Positions 9,114 through 16,660 of a DNA stretch of 64,000 nucleotides are shown piece by piece. The stretch lies in assembly GCA_030428945.1 (NCBI GenBank), contig JAUIEC010000004.1:186001-250000 (forward strand). The letters run 5' to 3'. Each line of letters begins with the position of its first letter. The first letter of the stretch is position 1. Source of the DNA: Phycisphaerae bacterium (GTDB lineage Bacteria; Planctomycetota; Phycisphaerae; UBA1845; Fen-1342). A model generated the notes under the pieces. The model had not been told where the DNA came from. It worked only from the letters and a program-made list of their open reading frames with translations, and made no database searches. The position numbers were made by a program, and so were the translations under genes.

Positions 9114-9944
9114 TCACGGCTCCGGCCAGGTCAGGCTGAGCAGGTAGATCGAGCCGGACAGCAGGATGATGGTCGCGCCGGGGGGCAGGTCGAACTCGTA
9201 GCTGAGAGCCAGTCCGCCGGTCGTGAACGTGGCGCTGAACAGGATCGCGCCGAGCATCAACTGCCGCAGCGAGACCATGAAGCGGCCCGAGATCGCCACC
9301 GGCAGGGTCAGCAAGGCGATCACCAGCACGATGCCAACCACCTTGACCAGCACGACCACCGTCAGGGCCGTCACGCACAGCAGCAGGATGTAGAACGCCT
9401 CGACCGGCACACCGCGCAGGCGGGCGAACTCCTGGTCGAAACAGACGGCCAGGAACGGCTTGTAGAACAGCAGGCCGAGCCCGACCACGAGCACGTCCAG
9501 TCCCAGGATCAGGCCGAGTTCCGCCCGCGAGACGAACAGCAGGTTGCCGAACAGGTAGTTCATCAGGTCGCTGCTGTAGCCCGGCGTCTTGTGGATGAAC
9601 AGGATGCCGACCGCCATGCCGATCGCCCACAGCGCTCCGATCACCGTGTCTTCCCGCTGGCGGGCCCGGATGCTGACCAGGCCGATCACGATCGCCGCCA
9701 GCAGGGCGGCCACGATCGCGCCGTAGAACGGCTCGCACCACTCCAGTCCCCAGGCCACCTGCAGGTAACGCGCGGCGCCCAGCCCGCCCAGCACGCAGTG
9801 CGCGATGCTGCCCGCGATGTAGGTGATCCGCCGCACGACGACGTACGAACCGACCACGCCCACGGCCACGCTCGCCAGCAGGCCCGCCAGGACGGCGTAC
9901 TGCAGGAACGGATTGGCTTGCACGATCCGGAAGAACTCGCTCAT
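9114..9944 (-). CDS. znuB: Metal ABC transporter permease (ZnuB/MntB family)
   Basis: A 276-residue, almost wholly hydrophobic protein with about eight membrane segments. It begins NPFLQYAVLAGLLASVAVGVVGSYVVVRR and carries ARLRGVPVEAFYILL, both typical of ABC-3 family permeases for zinc, manganese or iron. It is the last gene of the operon, and its ATG overlaps the stop of the ATPase gene by 4 bases. Which metal it carries cannot be told from the permease alone. The His-rich binding protein encoded two genes upstream favours zinc. Confidence 0.9.
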   Translation of the reverse strand: MSEFFRIVQANPFLQYAVLAGLLASVAVGVVGSYVVVRRITYIAGSIAHCVLGGLGAARYLQVAWGLEWCEPFYGAIVAALLAAIVIGLVSIRARQREDTVIGALWAIGMAVGILFIHKTPGYSSDLMNYLFGNLLFVSRAELGLILGLDVLVVGLGLLFYKPFLAVCFDQEFARLRGVPVEAFYILLLCVTALTVVVLVKVVGIVLVIALLTLPVAISGRFMVSLRQLMLGAILFSATFTTGGLALSYEFDLPPGATIILLSGSIYLLSLTWPEP

Positions 9945-10720
9945 CCGTCAGCACTCGAACAGTGGCTCTCGTCGTCGCAGCAGTCGGCCGCGGTGTGGTG
10001 CAGCGTGCGAATCTGCCGGCCGTAGAGTCCCTCGATGATCTCGTCGCTCAACTGGTCGTGGGCGTGCACATGCACGTGGCGGTTGACGCAGATCGCCTTC
10101 GTGACGCGACTGGATACGAAGCTGACGTCGTGCGAAACGACCAGCACCGTCAGCCGTTCATTCAGCCGGCCCAGCAGTTCATAGATCTGTTCCTCGGCCG
10201 CGATGTCCAGGCTGGCGGTCGGTTCGTCGAGCACCAGCAGATCGGGGTCGCAGGCCAGCGCCCGCGCGATCAGCACCCGCTGGCGCTGCCCGCCCGAGAG
10301 CGACCCGAACGGTCGCTCGGCCAGGTCCGGCAGACCGACCTCCGCCAGCGCCTGTCCGGCCCGCTCGTGATCGCGTCGGGAGAAGAAGCCCAGCAGTCCG
10401 CGTGGATGCAGGCGTCCCATCAGGACCACGTCACGGACCGAGACCGGGAACTGCGGGTCGAACTCCAGGCGCTGCGGCAGGTACCCGATGCGCGTCCGGA
10501 CCGCGTCGGGATTCTCGCCGAACACGCGGATCGAGCCGTGCTGCGGATGCAGCAGGCCCAGCACCAGCCGGATGAAGGTGGTCTTGCCGCCGCCGTTCGG
10601 GCCGATCACGCAGGCCAGCTCGCCCTCGCCGACTTCGACCGAGATGTCCTCCAGCGCCGGCCGGTCGGCCCCGGGATACCGGAAACTGACGCCCTGCATG
10701 ACCACCGGCAGCGCACTCAT
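9941..10720 (-). CDS. znuC: Metal ABC transporter ATP-binding protein (ZnuC/MntA-type)
   Basis: A 259-residue ABC ATPase that powers metal import. It has Walker A GPNGGGKTT (near 38-46), the Q-loop YLPQRLEF, the signature LSGGQRQRV, Walker B LLVLDEPTASLD and the switch histidine in VVSHDVS. Near the C-terminus, VNRHVHVHAHDQ is a His-rich segment like that found in zinc-uptake ATPases, possibly a regulatory metal site. It overlaps the genes on both sides by 4 bases. Confidence 0.92.
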   Translation of the reverse strand: MSALPVVMQGVSFRYPGADRPALEDISVEVGEGELACVIGPNGGGKTTFIRLVLGLLHPQHGSIRVFGENPDAVRTRIGYLPQRLEFDPQFPVSVRDVVLMGRLHPRGLLGFFSRRDHERAGQALAEVGLPDLAERPFGSLSGGQRQRVLIARALACDPDLLVLDEPTASLDIAAEEQIYELLGRLNERLTVLVVSHDVSFVSSRVTKAICVNRHVHVHAHDQLSDEIIEGLYGRQIRTLHHTAADCCDDESHCSSADG

Positions 10721-11703
10721 GACGGTTTGCTCCAGCCGCGCAGCAGCGCGTCGGCGATTCGCCGCAGGTTGGCCAGGTAGTCGGCCGCCAGCGGATCCAG
10801 CGGCGCAATCCGCAGGTCAAGCTGGCTGGCGATCTGCTCGGCGTTCGAACGATCGAAACGCGGGTCGAAGTACAGCACCTCGGCGCCGGCCGCACCCATG
10901 GCTTTGATCAGCGCGGCCAGTTCGCTGGCGGTCGGGCTGCGCCCCTGCACTTCGACGGCGACCTGACGCAGACCGTACCGGTCCAGGAAGTAGCCGTAGG
11001 CCGGGTGATAGACGAAGACCGACCGGTCCCGGTACGGCTCCAGGCGCCTGGCCAGGTCCGCGTGCGTGGCATCCAGTTCCAGCAGCAGGGCGGCCAGGTT
11101 CGCGGCGAACCGGGCGGAGTGCTCCGGCCGGGCACTCTGCAGCGCGGCACAGACGTTGTTGGCGATCCGCTTTGCCCGCAGTGGATCCAGCCAGATGTGC
11201 GTGTCGCTGCCGTGGGCGTGGCCGCCGTGCGGTTCGTCGTGGCCGTGATCATGGTCATGGTCGTGGTCGTCGTGCGTGTCGTGCGCTTCCGCGTCGGCGT
11301 CTGCGTGCGGGTTCGGTTCGTCGGCCCCTTCGCGCGGCGGGACGCCGGCCTGGCAGGGGATCACCTTCAGGTTGGGGTAGGCGCTGCGGATCTTGTCGAG
11401 CAGGGCGACTTCGAACTCGACCCCGATCGCCAGGAACAGGTCGGCCTGCGCCATGCGGGTCATCTGCCGCGGCGTCGGGGTGAACGTGTGCGGGTTGGCC
11501 CCGGGACCGACCAGCGACTCGGCCCGGACCAGGTCGCCGCCGATCCGTTCGGCAAAGTAGACCTGCGGCGGAATGCTGACGAAGACCGCCAGTTCGTCCC
11601 GCGAGGCCGCGGCCGGTTGATCTCCGCACCCGGCGCAGGCCGCCAGCAGCAGGGCGGCCACGCAAGTGCCCATCCGACTCGACACATTAGCCGCCGTGAA
11701 CAT
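10717..11703 (-). CDS. znuA: Metal-binding lipoprotein of the ABC importer (ZnuA family)
   Basis: A 328-residue cluster A-I solute-binding protein. A short lipoprotein signal (VAALLLAAC, cysteine about residue 19) anchors it to a membrane. The core has SIPPQVYFAERIGGD, the metal-ligand region GANPHTFTP, a long acidic His-rich loop with alternating H and D near residues 155-180, then SDTHIWLDP and the late ligand region VFVYHPAYGYF. The His loop is typical of zinc rather than manganese binders. ATG 11703 is chosen because it supplies the only positive charge ahead of the hydrophobic segment. It overlaps the regulator gene by 17 bases. An internal ATG at MGTCV would leave a signal with no charged n-region. 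Confidence 0.9.
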   Translation of the reverse strand: MFTAANVSSRMGTCVAALLLAACAGCGDQPAAASRDELAVFVSIPPQVYFAERIGGDLVRAESLVGPGANPHTFTPTPRQMTRMAQADLFLAIGVEFEVALLDKIRSAYPNLKVIPCQAGVPPREGADEPNPHADADAEAHDTHDDHDHDHDHGHDEPHGGHAHGSDTHIWLDPLRAKRIANNVCAALQSARPEHSARFAANLAALLLELDATHADLARRLEPYRDRSVFVYHPAYGYFLDRYGLRQVAVEVQGRSPTASELAALIKAMGAAGAEVLYFDPRFDRSNAEQIASQLDLRIAPLDPLAADYLANLRRIADALLRGWSKPS

Positions 11704-11971
11704 TCGGTTCCTCCTGGCCGGTGCAGACCGGGTGCAGGGCGGCACAGTCGTCGCATTCCGCCAGCGGATGCTGCTCGGCAAACGCCCGCCAGTGCCGCTG
11801 CTGGTTCGGCGTCAGGATCCCGGCCCCCTTGCAGAGCGGGCAGACATGCTCGAGCGCGGCCAGAACGGCGTTGCGGATGAACTCGGAACGGTTCGAGACG
11901 CCCTTCAGGGCCTCGACCAGCGAAGGATCGGCCTTGAAGGTCACGACTTCAGCGCGGCTTTTATCGGACAT
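11687..11971 (-). CDS. Ribbon-helix-helix (CopG-type) regulator with a C-terminal Cys/His cluster; likely metal sensor
   Basis: A 94-residue protein. Residues 1-45 (SRAEVVTFKADPSLVEALKGV, then NRSEFIRNAVLAAL) fit a ribbon-helix-helix DNA-binding fold. Residues about 48-88 hold CPLCKGAG, then HWRAFAEQH, CDDC, H and C: five Cys and several His, a plausible metal site. It is the first gene of the zinc-type importer operon, so it probably represses the operon when metal is replete, in the way NikR does for nickel (family analogy only). ATG 11969-11971 has an excellent GGGAGG eight bases upstream. A perfect palindrome lies in its promoter. A longer start at 11989 would pass through the ribosome binding site. 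Confidence 0.8.
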   Translation of the reverse strand: MSDKSRAEVVTFKADPSLVEALKGVSNRSEFIRNAVLAALEHVCPLCKGAGILTPNQQRHWRAFAEQHPLAECDDCAALHPVCTGQEEPNVHGG

Positions 11972-11990
11972 CCGGGGAACCTCCCGCAAG

Positions 11991-12020
11991 ACTGTATTAT
12001 TGCGTAATACCAGATGTCAA
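11991..12020 (-). promoter_or_regulatory. Promoter of the regulator-znuACB operon
   Basis: On the minus strand, TTGACA (12020-12015) is followed after 18 bases by TACAGT (11996-11991), ahead of the ribosome binding site and ATG at 11971. The -35 is a perfect consensus. The leader would be short, about 15-20 nt. The sequence is strikingly AT-rich for this chromosome. Confidence 0.6.
11994..12010 (-). promoter_or_regulatory. Palindromic operator GTATTA-N5-TAATAC inside the metal operon promoter
   Basis: Perfect 6-base arms GTATTA and TAATAC flank a 5-base centre and overlap the -10 box and the spacer. A repressor bound here would block RNA polymerase. The product of the first gene, a ribbon-helix-helix protein, is the obvious candidate. 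A Fur/Zur-family protein encoded elsewhere cannot be excluded. Confidence 0.6.
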
Positions 12021-12068
12021 TGGGGAGGCTGCCCTTTCACACATCCGCGTTTTCACCGGTGCGGCGGG

Positions 12069-12335
12069 CTAGCCGAAACGCTTGCGGTTCCGTGCGCGGG
12101 CCTTCTCGGCCTCGACCTCGCGATCGCGGGGCGGGGCGCTGGTCACCAGGCTGTCGAGCAGGCGGGTCGTCACGCGGGCCACGTCGGCGACCGCCCGATC
12201 GAACGCGGCCGTGTTGGCCTGCGACGGCTTCGTGCTGCCGCTGATCTTGCGGATGTATTGCAGGGCGGCCGCGTGGATTTCCTCTTCGGTCGCGGGCGGG
12301 GCAAAGTTGTGCAGGGTGCGGATGTTGCGGCACAT
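12069..12335 (-). CDS. DUF2277 family protein
   Basis: An 88-residue protein starting MCRNIRTLHNF-PPAT-EEI, the diagnostic opening of the DUF2277 family. It continues with a conserved helical region (QYIRKISGSTKPS, FDRAV-V---T--LL-SL) and a charged tail. The family function is unknown. The early Cys and His could suggest a ligand role, but that is only a guess. GAGGAA lies about six bases upstream of the ATG at 12335. It stands alone between the metal operon promoter and the PEP-CTERM gene. Confidence 0.85.
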   Translation of the reverse strand: MCRNIRTLHNFAPPATEEEIHAAALQYIRKISGSTKPSQANTAAFDRAVADVARVTTRLLDSLVTSAPPRDREVEAEKARARNRKRFG

Positions 12336-12477
12336 GGCGGTTCCTCGCTGCCGGTTCGGCCGAGATCCGCCGCGTCCGGCCGGTGTCGATGCGGCTGCGG
12401 GCATTCGGAGCGGTATCTGGCCGCAGCCAGTGTAACCGCGAAGCGCCCACAGCCGCACGACAGCCGGGATCGCCGTC

Positions 12478-13134
12478 CTACGGGCGGCGGCGAAGGGCGA
12501 GCAGGCCGGCGGTCAACAGCAGCAGGCTGCCCGGTTCCGGCACGAGCGCGGCGGCGGCCTCGACACCGGCCTCGAACGCGGTCTCATCAAGCTGGTAGTT
12601 CAGCATGATGATGAACTCGTTCGAGGTGCCGTACTGCGGCGAGGTCAGTTCCAGCCACAGGCCGTACGCGCCCGGCACGAGACTGTCCGGGGCACCGGGG
12701 CCCAGCAGCGTGAAGTCCAGGTCCTCGTGAATTCCGCCGCCCGCGTCGGCATTGGCGAACACGAACCCGGGACCGGCGTCGCCGGCACCATCCAGCGTGG
12801 CCGAGAAGATCGACTTGGTGATCGACAGCGACTGGCCGCCCGGGACCGGCGCGAAGCTGGTTCCGTTCCAGTACAGCAGGTCCTCGGCGATGTTGAAGCC
12901 GAGCGCATCGCCGGGCTGCATCAGGCCGTCATCGACCTCGAATCCAGGCTCGGCGGCGAAGTTGCCCGGGTTGACGCCTTCGCCGAACTCGCCTTCGAAG
13001 ACAAAGCCCTCGGGCGAGGGTTCGACCACCAGGCTGCCGCCTTCGATGGCGACTTCGATATCAGAGTGCTCCTCGTCCGCCAGCGCGGTGACGGTGCTAC
13101 CCAGAACGGTCAGAATCAGAAAAGCGCGAAACAT
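12478..13134 (-). CDS. PEP-CTERM sorted exported protein
   Basis: A 218-residue protein with an N-terminal signal peptide (MFRAFLILTVLGSTVTALA) and a C-terminal sorting tail: VPEPGS, a hydrophobic run (LLLLTAGLLAL) and RRR. Such tails are processed by an exosortase, which is not encoded in this window. The 160-residue middle is acidic, low in cysteine and of unknown fold. It is clearly homologous to the middle of the neighbouring upstream gene product (shared LGFN, W-G--F, GF-FA-A, LELTS, TS--F blocks), which ends in a dockerin-like tail instead. TTGGAG precedes the ATG at 13134. Confidence 0.85.
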   Translation of the reverse strand: MFRAFLILTVLGSTVTALADEEHSDIEVAIEGGSLVVEPSPEGFVFEGEFGEGVNPGNFAAEPGFEVDDGLMQPGDALGFNIAEDLLYWNGTSFAPVPGGQSLSITKSIFSATLDGAGDAGPGFVFANADAGGGIHEDLDFTLLGPGAPDSLVPGAYGLWLELTSPQYGTSNEFIIMLNYQLDETAFEAGVEAAAALVPEPGSLLLLTAGLLALRRRP

Positions 13135-13141
13135 AGCTGTG

Positions 13142-13155
13142 CTCCAATGTTGGAG
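13142..13155 (-). repeat. Palindrome covering the ribosome binding site of the PEP-CTERM gene
   Basis: The sequence CTCCAA-TG-TTGGAG is a near-perfect palindrome. On the minus strand its second half contains GGAG, which is the likely ribosome binding site seven bases before the ATG at 13134, while its first half, CTCC, is complementary. In RNA this gives a 5-base stem with a 4-base loop that would hide the site. It may equally be a DNA operator or chance. Confidence 0.35.
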
Positions 13156-13203
13156 ATTGAGTTCAGTCCTTACGACAATTCAAACGGAATCAGAATGCGG
13201 GCC

Positions 13204-14007
13204 TCAGCAACTCTGTCCGAACACGGCCAGCAGGGCCGCGAGGTCCGACAGATCGACCAGGCCGTCGCCGTTCAGGTCGCCGTCCGAAAGCCCGACGCCG
13301 CTGGCCCCGAAGTTGGCCAGGATGATCGCCAGGTCCGTCAGGTCGACCGTCAGGTTGCCATCCACGTCCCCCGGGCAGACCGTTCCTTCGCAGAACGCTG
13401 CATCCGCCGCCGTCAGGGCCAGCGCCAGACTGTTCGGGTCGGCGCCGCCGTCGAGCAGCAGGTAGAACGGATCCGAGGTTGCGTGGACGCTCGAGGTCAG
13501 TTCGAGCGGCAGCAGGTAGGCCCCCGACGTGATCGGGTTGGTGAACGGGTCACCCTCGTCAAAGCTGGGATGCTGTACCCAGAAGTTGATGTGCTGGTGC
13601 ACCGACCCCGAACCGGACGCCTGGGCGAAGTCGAAACCGGCCACGAACGAACTGCCGCCGTCCGCGAAGATCGACAGTCCCGCGTCGGAAATCTGGATGC
13701 CTTCGCCGTCCGGAGGACTGACGAAGCCGACGCCGTCCCAGAACCGCAGCGGGCCGACCACGTTGAAGCCGAGCAGCGAGCCGCCCGCCAGCGTGGAGCT
13801 GTTGAAACCGGGATCATCGCTGAAGCCCGGCACACCCAATTCACCGAGTTCGGTTTCGAAGATGCAGGACGCGGCGTTCGGATCGCCCGAAGCGCCGTCC
13901 GCCAGGGTAACCAGTTGTCCACCTGATACTTCGACCAGGATGTCAGCGTGCTGCCCGAAGGCGGCACCGCAGAAGAACAGAATCAGGGTGATCGCACGCT
14001 TTTGCAT
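13204..14007 (-). CDS. Exported protein with C-terminal dockerin-like repeat, paralogue of the adjacent PEP-CTERM protein
   Basis: A 267-residue protein with a signal peptide (MQKRAITLILFFCGAAFG). Residues about 20-205 are homologous to the neighbouring PEP-CTERM protein. Residues about 210-267 hold two Ca-binding loop/helix units of the planctomycete dockerin-like type: GDVDGNLTVDLTDLAIILANFG, with a linker, then GDLNGDGLVDLSDLAALLAVFG. These tails are thought to act as cell-surface or sorting modules, although a cohesin partner is rarely known in this phylum. A strong purine-rich site (GAGGAGGGAGA) precedes ATG 14007. The next gene starts 69 bases downstream, so the pair is probably cotranscribed. 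Confidence 0.87.
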   Translation of the reverse strand: MQKRAITLILFFCGAAFGQHADILVEVSGGQLVTLADGASGDPNAASCIFETELGELGVPGFSDDPGFNSSTLAGGSLLGFNVVGPLRFWDGVGFVSPPDGEGIQISDAGLSIFADGGSSFVAGFDFAQASGSGSVHQHINFWVQHPSFDEGDPFTNPITSGAYLLPLELTSSVHATSDPFYLLLDGGADPNSLALALTAADAAFCEGTVCPGDVDGNLTVDLTDLAIILANFGASGVGLSDGDLNGDGLVDLSDLAALLAVFGQSC

Positions 14008-14045
14008 GCTCTCCCTCCTCTTACGTTGTCAAGCCGAGGTCGCCG

Positions 14046-14867
14046 CTAGCGCGCGGCGTCCGGCCAGAAGTTGTTGTCGTCGCGTTGCCGGTAGACACGG
14101 TCGAAACGCCGCGTCTCGGCGTGCCCGTCGACGAACGCCCAGTTCGATACCGACGTCCAGTCCGCGGCGGGGCCGCTGACCGAGTTGATCTGCACTTCGC
14201 TGGCGGCATTCCGTGGAACCACCTGGAACAGGTTCAGGATCTGCCAGTCCTCCACGTGCGTGTGGTCCGCACCGGCGAACTCGCCTTCCTTGGCCATGAA
14301 CAGGAACACGACCGTGTCCGAGGGACGCTTGATCCGGTTCAGACGGTCGTACTCGTAGTTCCGACCGGCCGCGGAGTTGAAGGCCGGGGCCGAGCGGGTC
14401 AGCAGGTTGTTCATTCCGTAACTGCTGCGCCGCCAGGGGAACTCGTTGGCCGCCAGTCCGGGAACCGGGACACCTTCACCGGCGAGGGCCTTGTCCATCC
14501 CGGCCTCGATCAGGGCGTTGCCGGGGGCCCAGTGCGGGCTGTCATCGAGCGGACTCTTCCGCAGGAGCGCCTTCCCGTAGGTGGATTCAAGGGTCCGGAT
14601 CCAGGACACGTCGGCGTCGAGACCGCCGCTGCCGCCATGGCTCAGCCCGACATCAACGAACCAGCCGTTGTTGTCGGTGATGTACATCCAGTGCGCCATG
14701 CTCAGGCTGCGGAAATTGCTCAGGTCAACCGTCACGCGGGCCTGCTGCCGAGCGGAACGAAGGCTCGGAAGCAGGATACTGATCAGCAGCGCGATGATCG
14801 CGACAACGACCAGCAACTCGATCAGGGTGAACGCGCGTCGATTCGCGCGCGCAGGTCCACAAAACAT
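14046..14867 (-). CDS. Type II secretion/type IV pilus-like pseudopilin, planctomycete type
   Basis: A 273-residue protein with a prepilin leader: RRAFTLIELLVVVAIIALLISILLP, with the conserved Glu five residues after the expected cleavage site. A long variable middle follows, ending in AFVDGHAETRRFDRVYR, the closing motif of the large planctomycete pseudopilin families. ATG 14867 is preferred: GGAG lies seven bases upstream, while two earlier in-frame starts (ATG 14873, GTG 14888) have no usable spacing. The leader peptidase and assembly ATPase are not encoded here. The two secreted paralogues follow on the same strand. Confidence 0.88.
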   Translation of the reverse strand: MFCGPARANRRAFTLIELLVVVAIIALLISILLPSLRSARQQARVTVDLSNFRSLSMAHWMYITDNNGWFVDVGLSHGGSGGLDADVSWIRTLESTYGKALLRKSPLDDSPHWAPGNALIEAGMDKALAGEGVPVPGLAANEFPWRRSSYGMNNLLTRSAPAFNSAAGRNYEYDRLNRIKRPSDTVVFLFMAKEGEFAGADHTHVEDWQILNLFQVVPRNAASEVQINSVSGPAADWTSVSNWAFVDGHAETRRFDRVYRQRDDNNFWPDAAR

Positions 14868-14936
14868 GCGCATGCTCCGTGTGAACACAATTGGTCCACG
14901 GATTCCCGTTGTTCAGGCACAGATCAACGTCGGAAA

Positions 14937-15236
14937 TCAGGAGCAGGCCGGCGGGCCCCGCTGGGAGTGCGTCTCGAGATCGCGATGCAGCGGCCGTACG
15001 GGCGGAATGAACGCCCGGCGGACGGGCACGCTCGGCTGAACGAAGCTGACCGTCGCGGCCGCGGGAGTGTCGGTGCCGGCCATCTTGGCCAGCACGATAC
15101 AGACGTGGCAGTCGCCCGAGCCCTCGTGATCGGCGTGATCCTCGTGCTCATGGGCGAACGCGGTCGGCACGAGCAGCGTCGGGCCGAGCAGGATCGCCAG
15201 CAGAACAGCGCGCAGATTGGGCCAGGAGCGAGACAT
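14937..15236 (-). CDS. Small exported His-rich protein with a CxxC motif
   Basis: A 99-residue protein with a signal peptide (MSRSWPNLRAVLLAILLGPTLLVPTAFA). The start of the mature part is histidine- and acid-rich (HEHEDHADHEGSGDCHVC), followed by a hydrophobic stretch and a basic tail. The arrangement resembles small DUF2946-like exported proteins found near metal handling genes, but the match is loose. The His and Cys residues suggest metal binding. I cannot assign a family with certainty. It lies between the desaturase and the pseudopilin genes, all on the minus strand. Confidence 0.6.
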   Translation of the reverse strand: MSRSWPNLRAVLLAILLGPTLLVPTAFAHEHEDHADHEGSGDCHVCIVLAKMAGTDTPAAATVSFVQPSVPVRRAFIPPVRPLHRDLETHSQRGPPACS

Positions 15237-15367
15237 TGCACCGGATTCTATCCGGGCGGGAGTGTCCGGAGCAAGGAGATCTCCGGAAACCGCACCCCGA
15301 AAGGGGCGGACACCCGAAGAACAGCGAGCCCCACGCACGCCCGCAGGCTGCGGGCGTCGCAGGCGGA

Positions 15368-16384
15368 TCAGTGGACCCGTTTGTTGGCCAGGGCGGTCGG
15401 CCGCGGCAGGCGGACCTTCCAGGCGAGTCCGAGCAGCTCGAGCGTGCGGATCAGCATGTAGCTGGTGTCGATCTGCCACCAGGCCAGGCCGTGGCGGGCG
15501 CTGGTCGGGAACGCGTGATGGTTGTTGTGCCAGCCTTCGCCGAACGCCAGGATCCCGAAGATCGGGTTGTTCCGCGATTCGTCCTTGCTGACGTACGGGC
15601 GGGCACCCCAGATGTGGCAGACCGAGTTGATGCTCCAGGTCACGTGCTGAACCAGGAACAGCCGAACGAGCCCGCCCCAGACAAAGCCGAGCAGGGCGCC
15701 CCACAGCGTCCCGGTCAGCAGCCAACCGGCCGCGGTCGGAACGAGGATGCCGATCAGCACCCACCAGGGGAACGCGTTGCTGACCCGCGTCATGGTCTTG
15801 TCCTTGAGCAGGTCGGTCACGTAGCGAGCCATCGGCACGCCGTCGTGCACCCACATCCAGCCCATGTGGGCGTGGAACCAGCCGCGCATCACGGCCCAGA
15901 AGCTGGTTCCGAACATGTGCGGCGAGTGCGGATCGTTCTCTTCGTCGCTGTGCTGGTGATGCCGGCGATGAATCGCCACCCAGCGCAGCATCGAACCCTG
16001 CATCGCGGTCGAGCCCGCGATCGCCAGCAGGTACTGAATCGGACGCACCGTCTCGAACGAGCGGTGCGTGAAGTAGCGGTGGAAGCCGACCGTGATGCCG
16101 AGGCCGCTGAACAGGTACATGCCCAGCATGATGCCGAGCGCCGTCAGGTTCACACCCCAGCCCCAGCTCAGGACGATCGCCGCAATCAGGCCGGCAAACG
16201 GAAGGACAACCGCGACCAGTACAGCCCAGTCGTTGTTGTCCTCGTCGACGGCCGCGCGGTTGCGCGCATCCTCGTCAACCGGTGCCTCGTTGGCGGGTTT
16301 CTCGGTGGTTGGTTGCGAAACGGGTTGGGTTGCGGGCCCGACGGGCACCGTCGATCGGCCGCAAGTCAGACTGTCAGTCGCCAC
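15368..16384 (-). CDS. Acyl-CoA/acyl-lipid delta-9-type fatty acid desaturase
   Basis: A 338-residue membrane enzyme that introduces a double bond into fatty acyl chains using a di-iron centre. The three histidine boxes are intact: HRYFTH (about 101), HRRHH (about 140) and HNNHH (about 288). GWFHAHMGW and the WLGA-like WGARP region are also typical. Two hydrophobic pairs separate the boxes. The first 45 residues form a Pro/Thr/Asp-rich extension not needed for catalysis. The start is GTG 16384 because a stop lies just upstream in frame; the ribosome binding site (GGGG) is weak. Membrane fluidity control is the usual role. Confidence 0.92.
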   Translation of the reverse strand: MATDSLTCGRSTVPVGPATQPVSQPTTEKPANEAPVDEDARNRAAVDEDNNDWAVLVAVVLPFAGLIAAIVLSWGWGVNLTALGIMLGMYLFSGLGITVGFHRYFTHRSFETVRPIQYLLAIAGSTAMQGSMLRWVAIHRRHHQHSDEENDPHSPHMFGTSFWAVMRGWFHAHMGWMWVHDGVPMARYVTDLLKDKTMTRVSNAFPWWVLIGILVPTAAGWLLTGTLWGALLGFVWGGLVRLFLVQHVTWSINSVCHIWGARPYVSKDESRNNPIFGILAFGEGWHNNHHAFPTSARHGLAWWQIDTSYMLIRTLELLGLAWKVRLPRPTALANKRVH

Positions 16385-16560
16385 GCACGAATCCCCAGGT
16401 TGGAAGCTTAGGCACAGTTAAGGGTCTCTCTGGAAAGCCGCGGGTCAACTTCGATCCCGAGCTACCGCGCCGGTCGCCGGGAAGCCACCCGAGGTTTTCC
16501 AAGAGGAGAGTAGCTCTCTGGCAGACACGTGCCAAGCACGCCGAACCGATTTCGCGCAAG

Positions 16561-16576
16561 TGACGGGAAACCGTCA
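16561..16576. terminator. Short perfect hairpin between the GH27 and desaturase genes
   Basis: TGACGG-GAAA-CCGTCA forms a 6-base stem closed by a tetraloop, 84 bases past the stop of the GH27 gene. There is no T-tract. It may be a weak terminator or an RNA end-processing signal. The rest of 16385-16660 shows no gene. Confidence 0.3.
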
Positions 16577-16660
16577 GCCAGTCCGCCGGAACAGCAGAGC
16601 CGCGACCGGGGAACAGCCTCCGCCGAACGCCGCGAATTCCCCCGTATTCCCGGCATTCCG

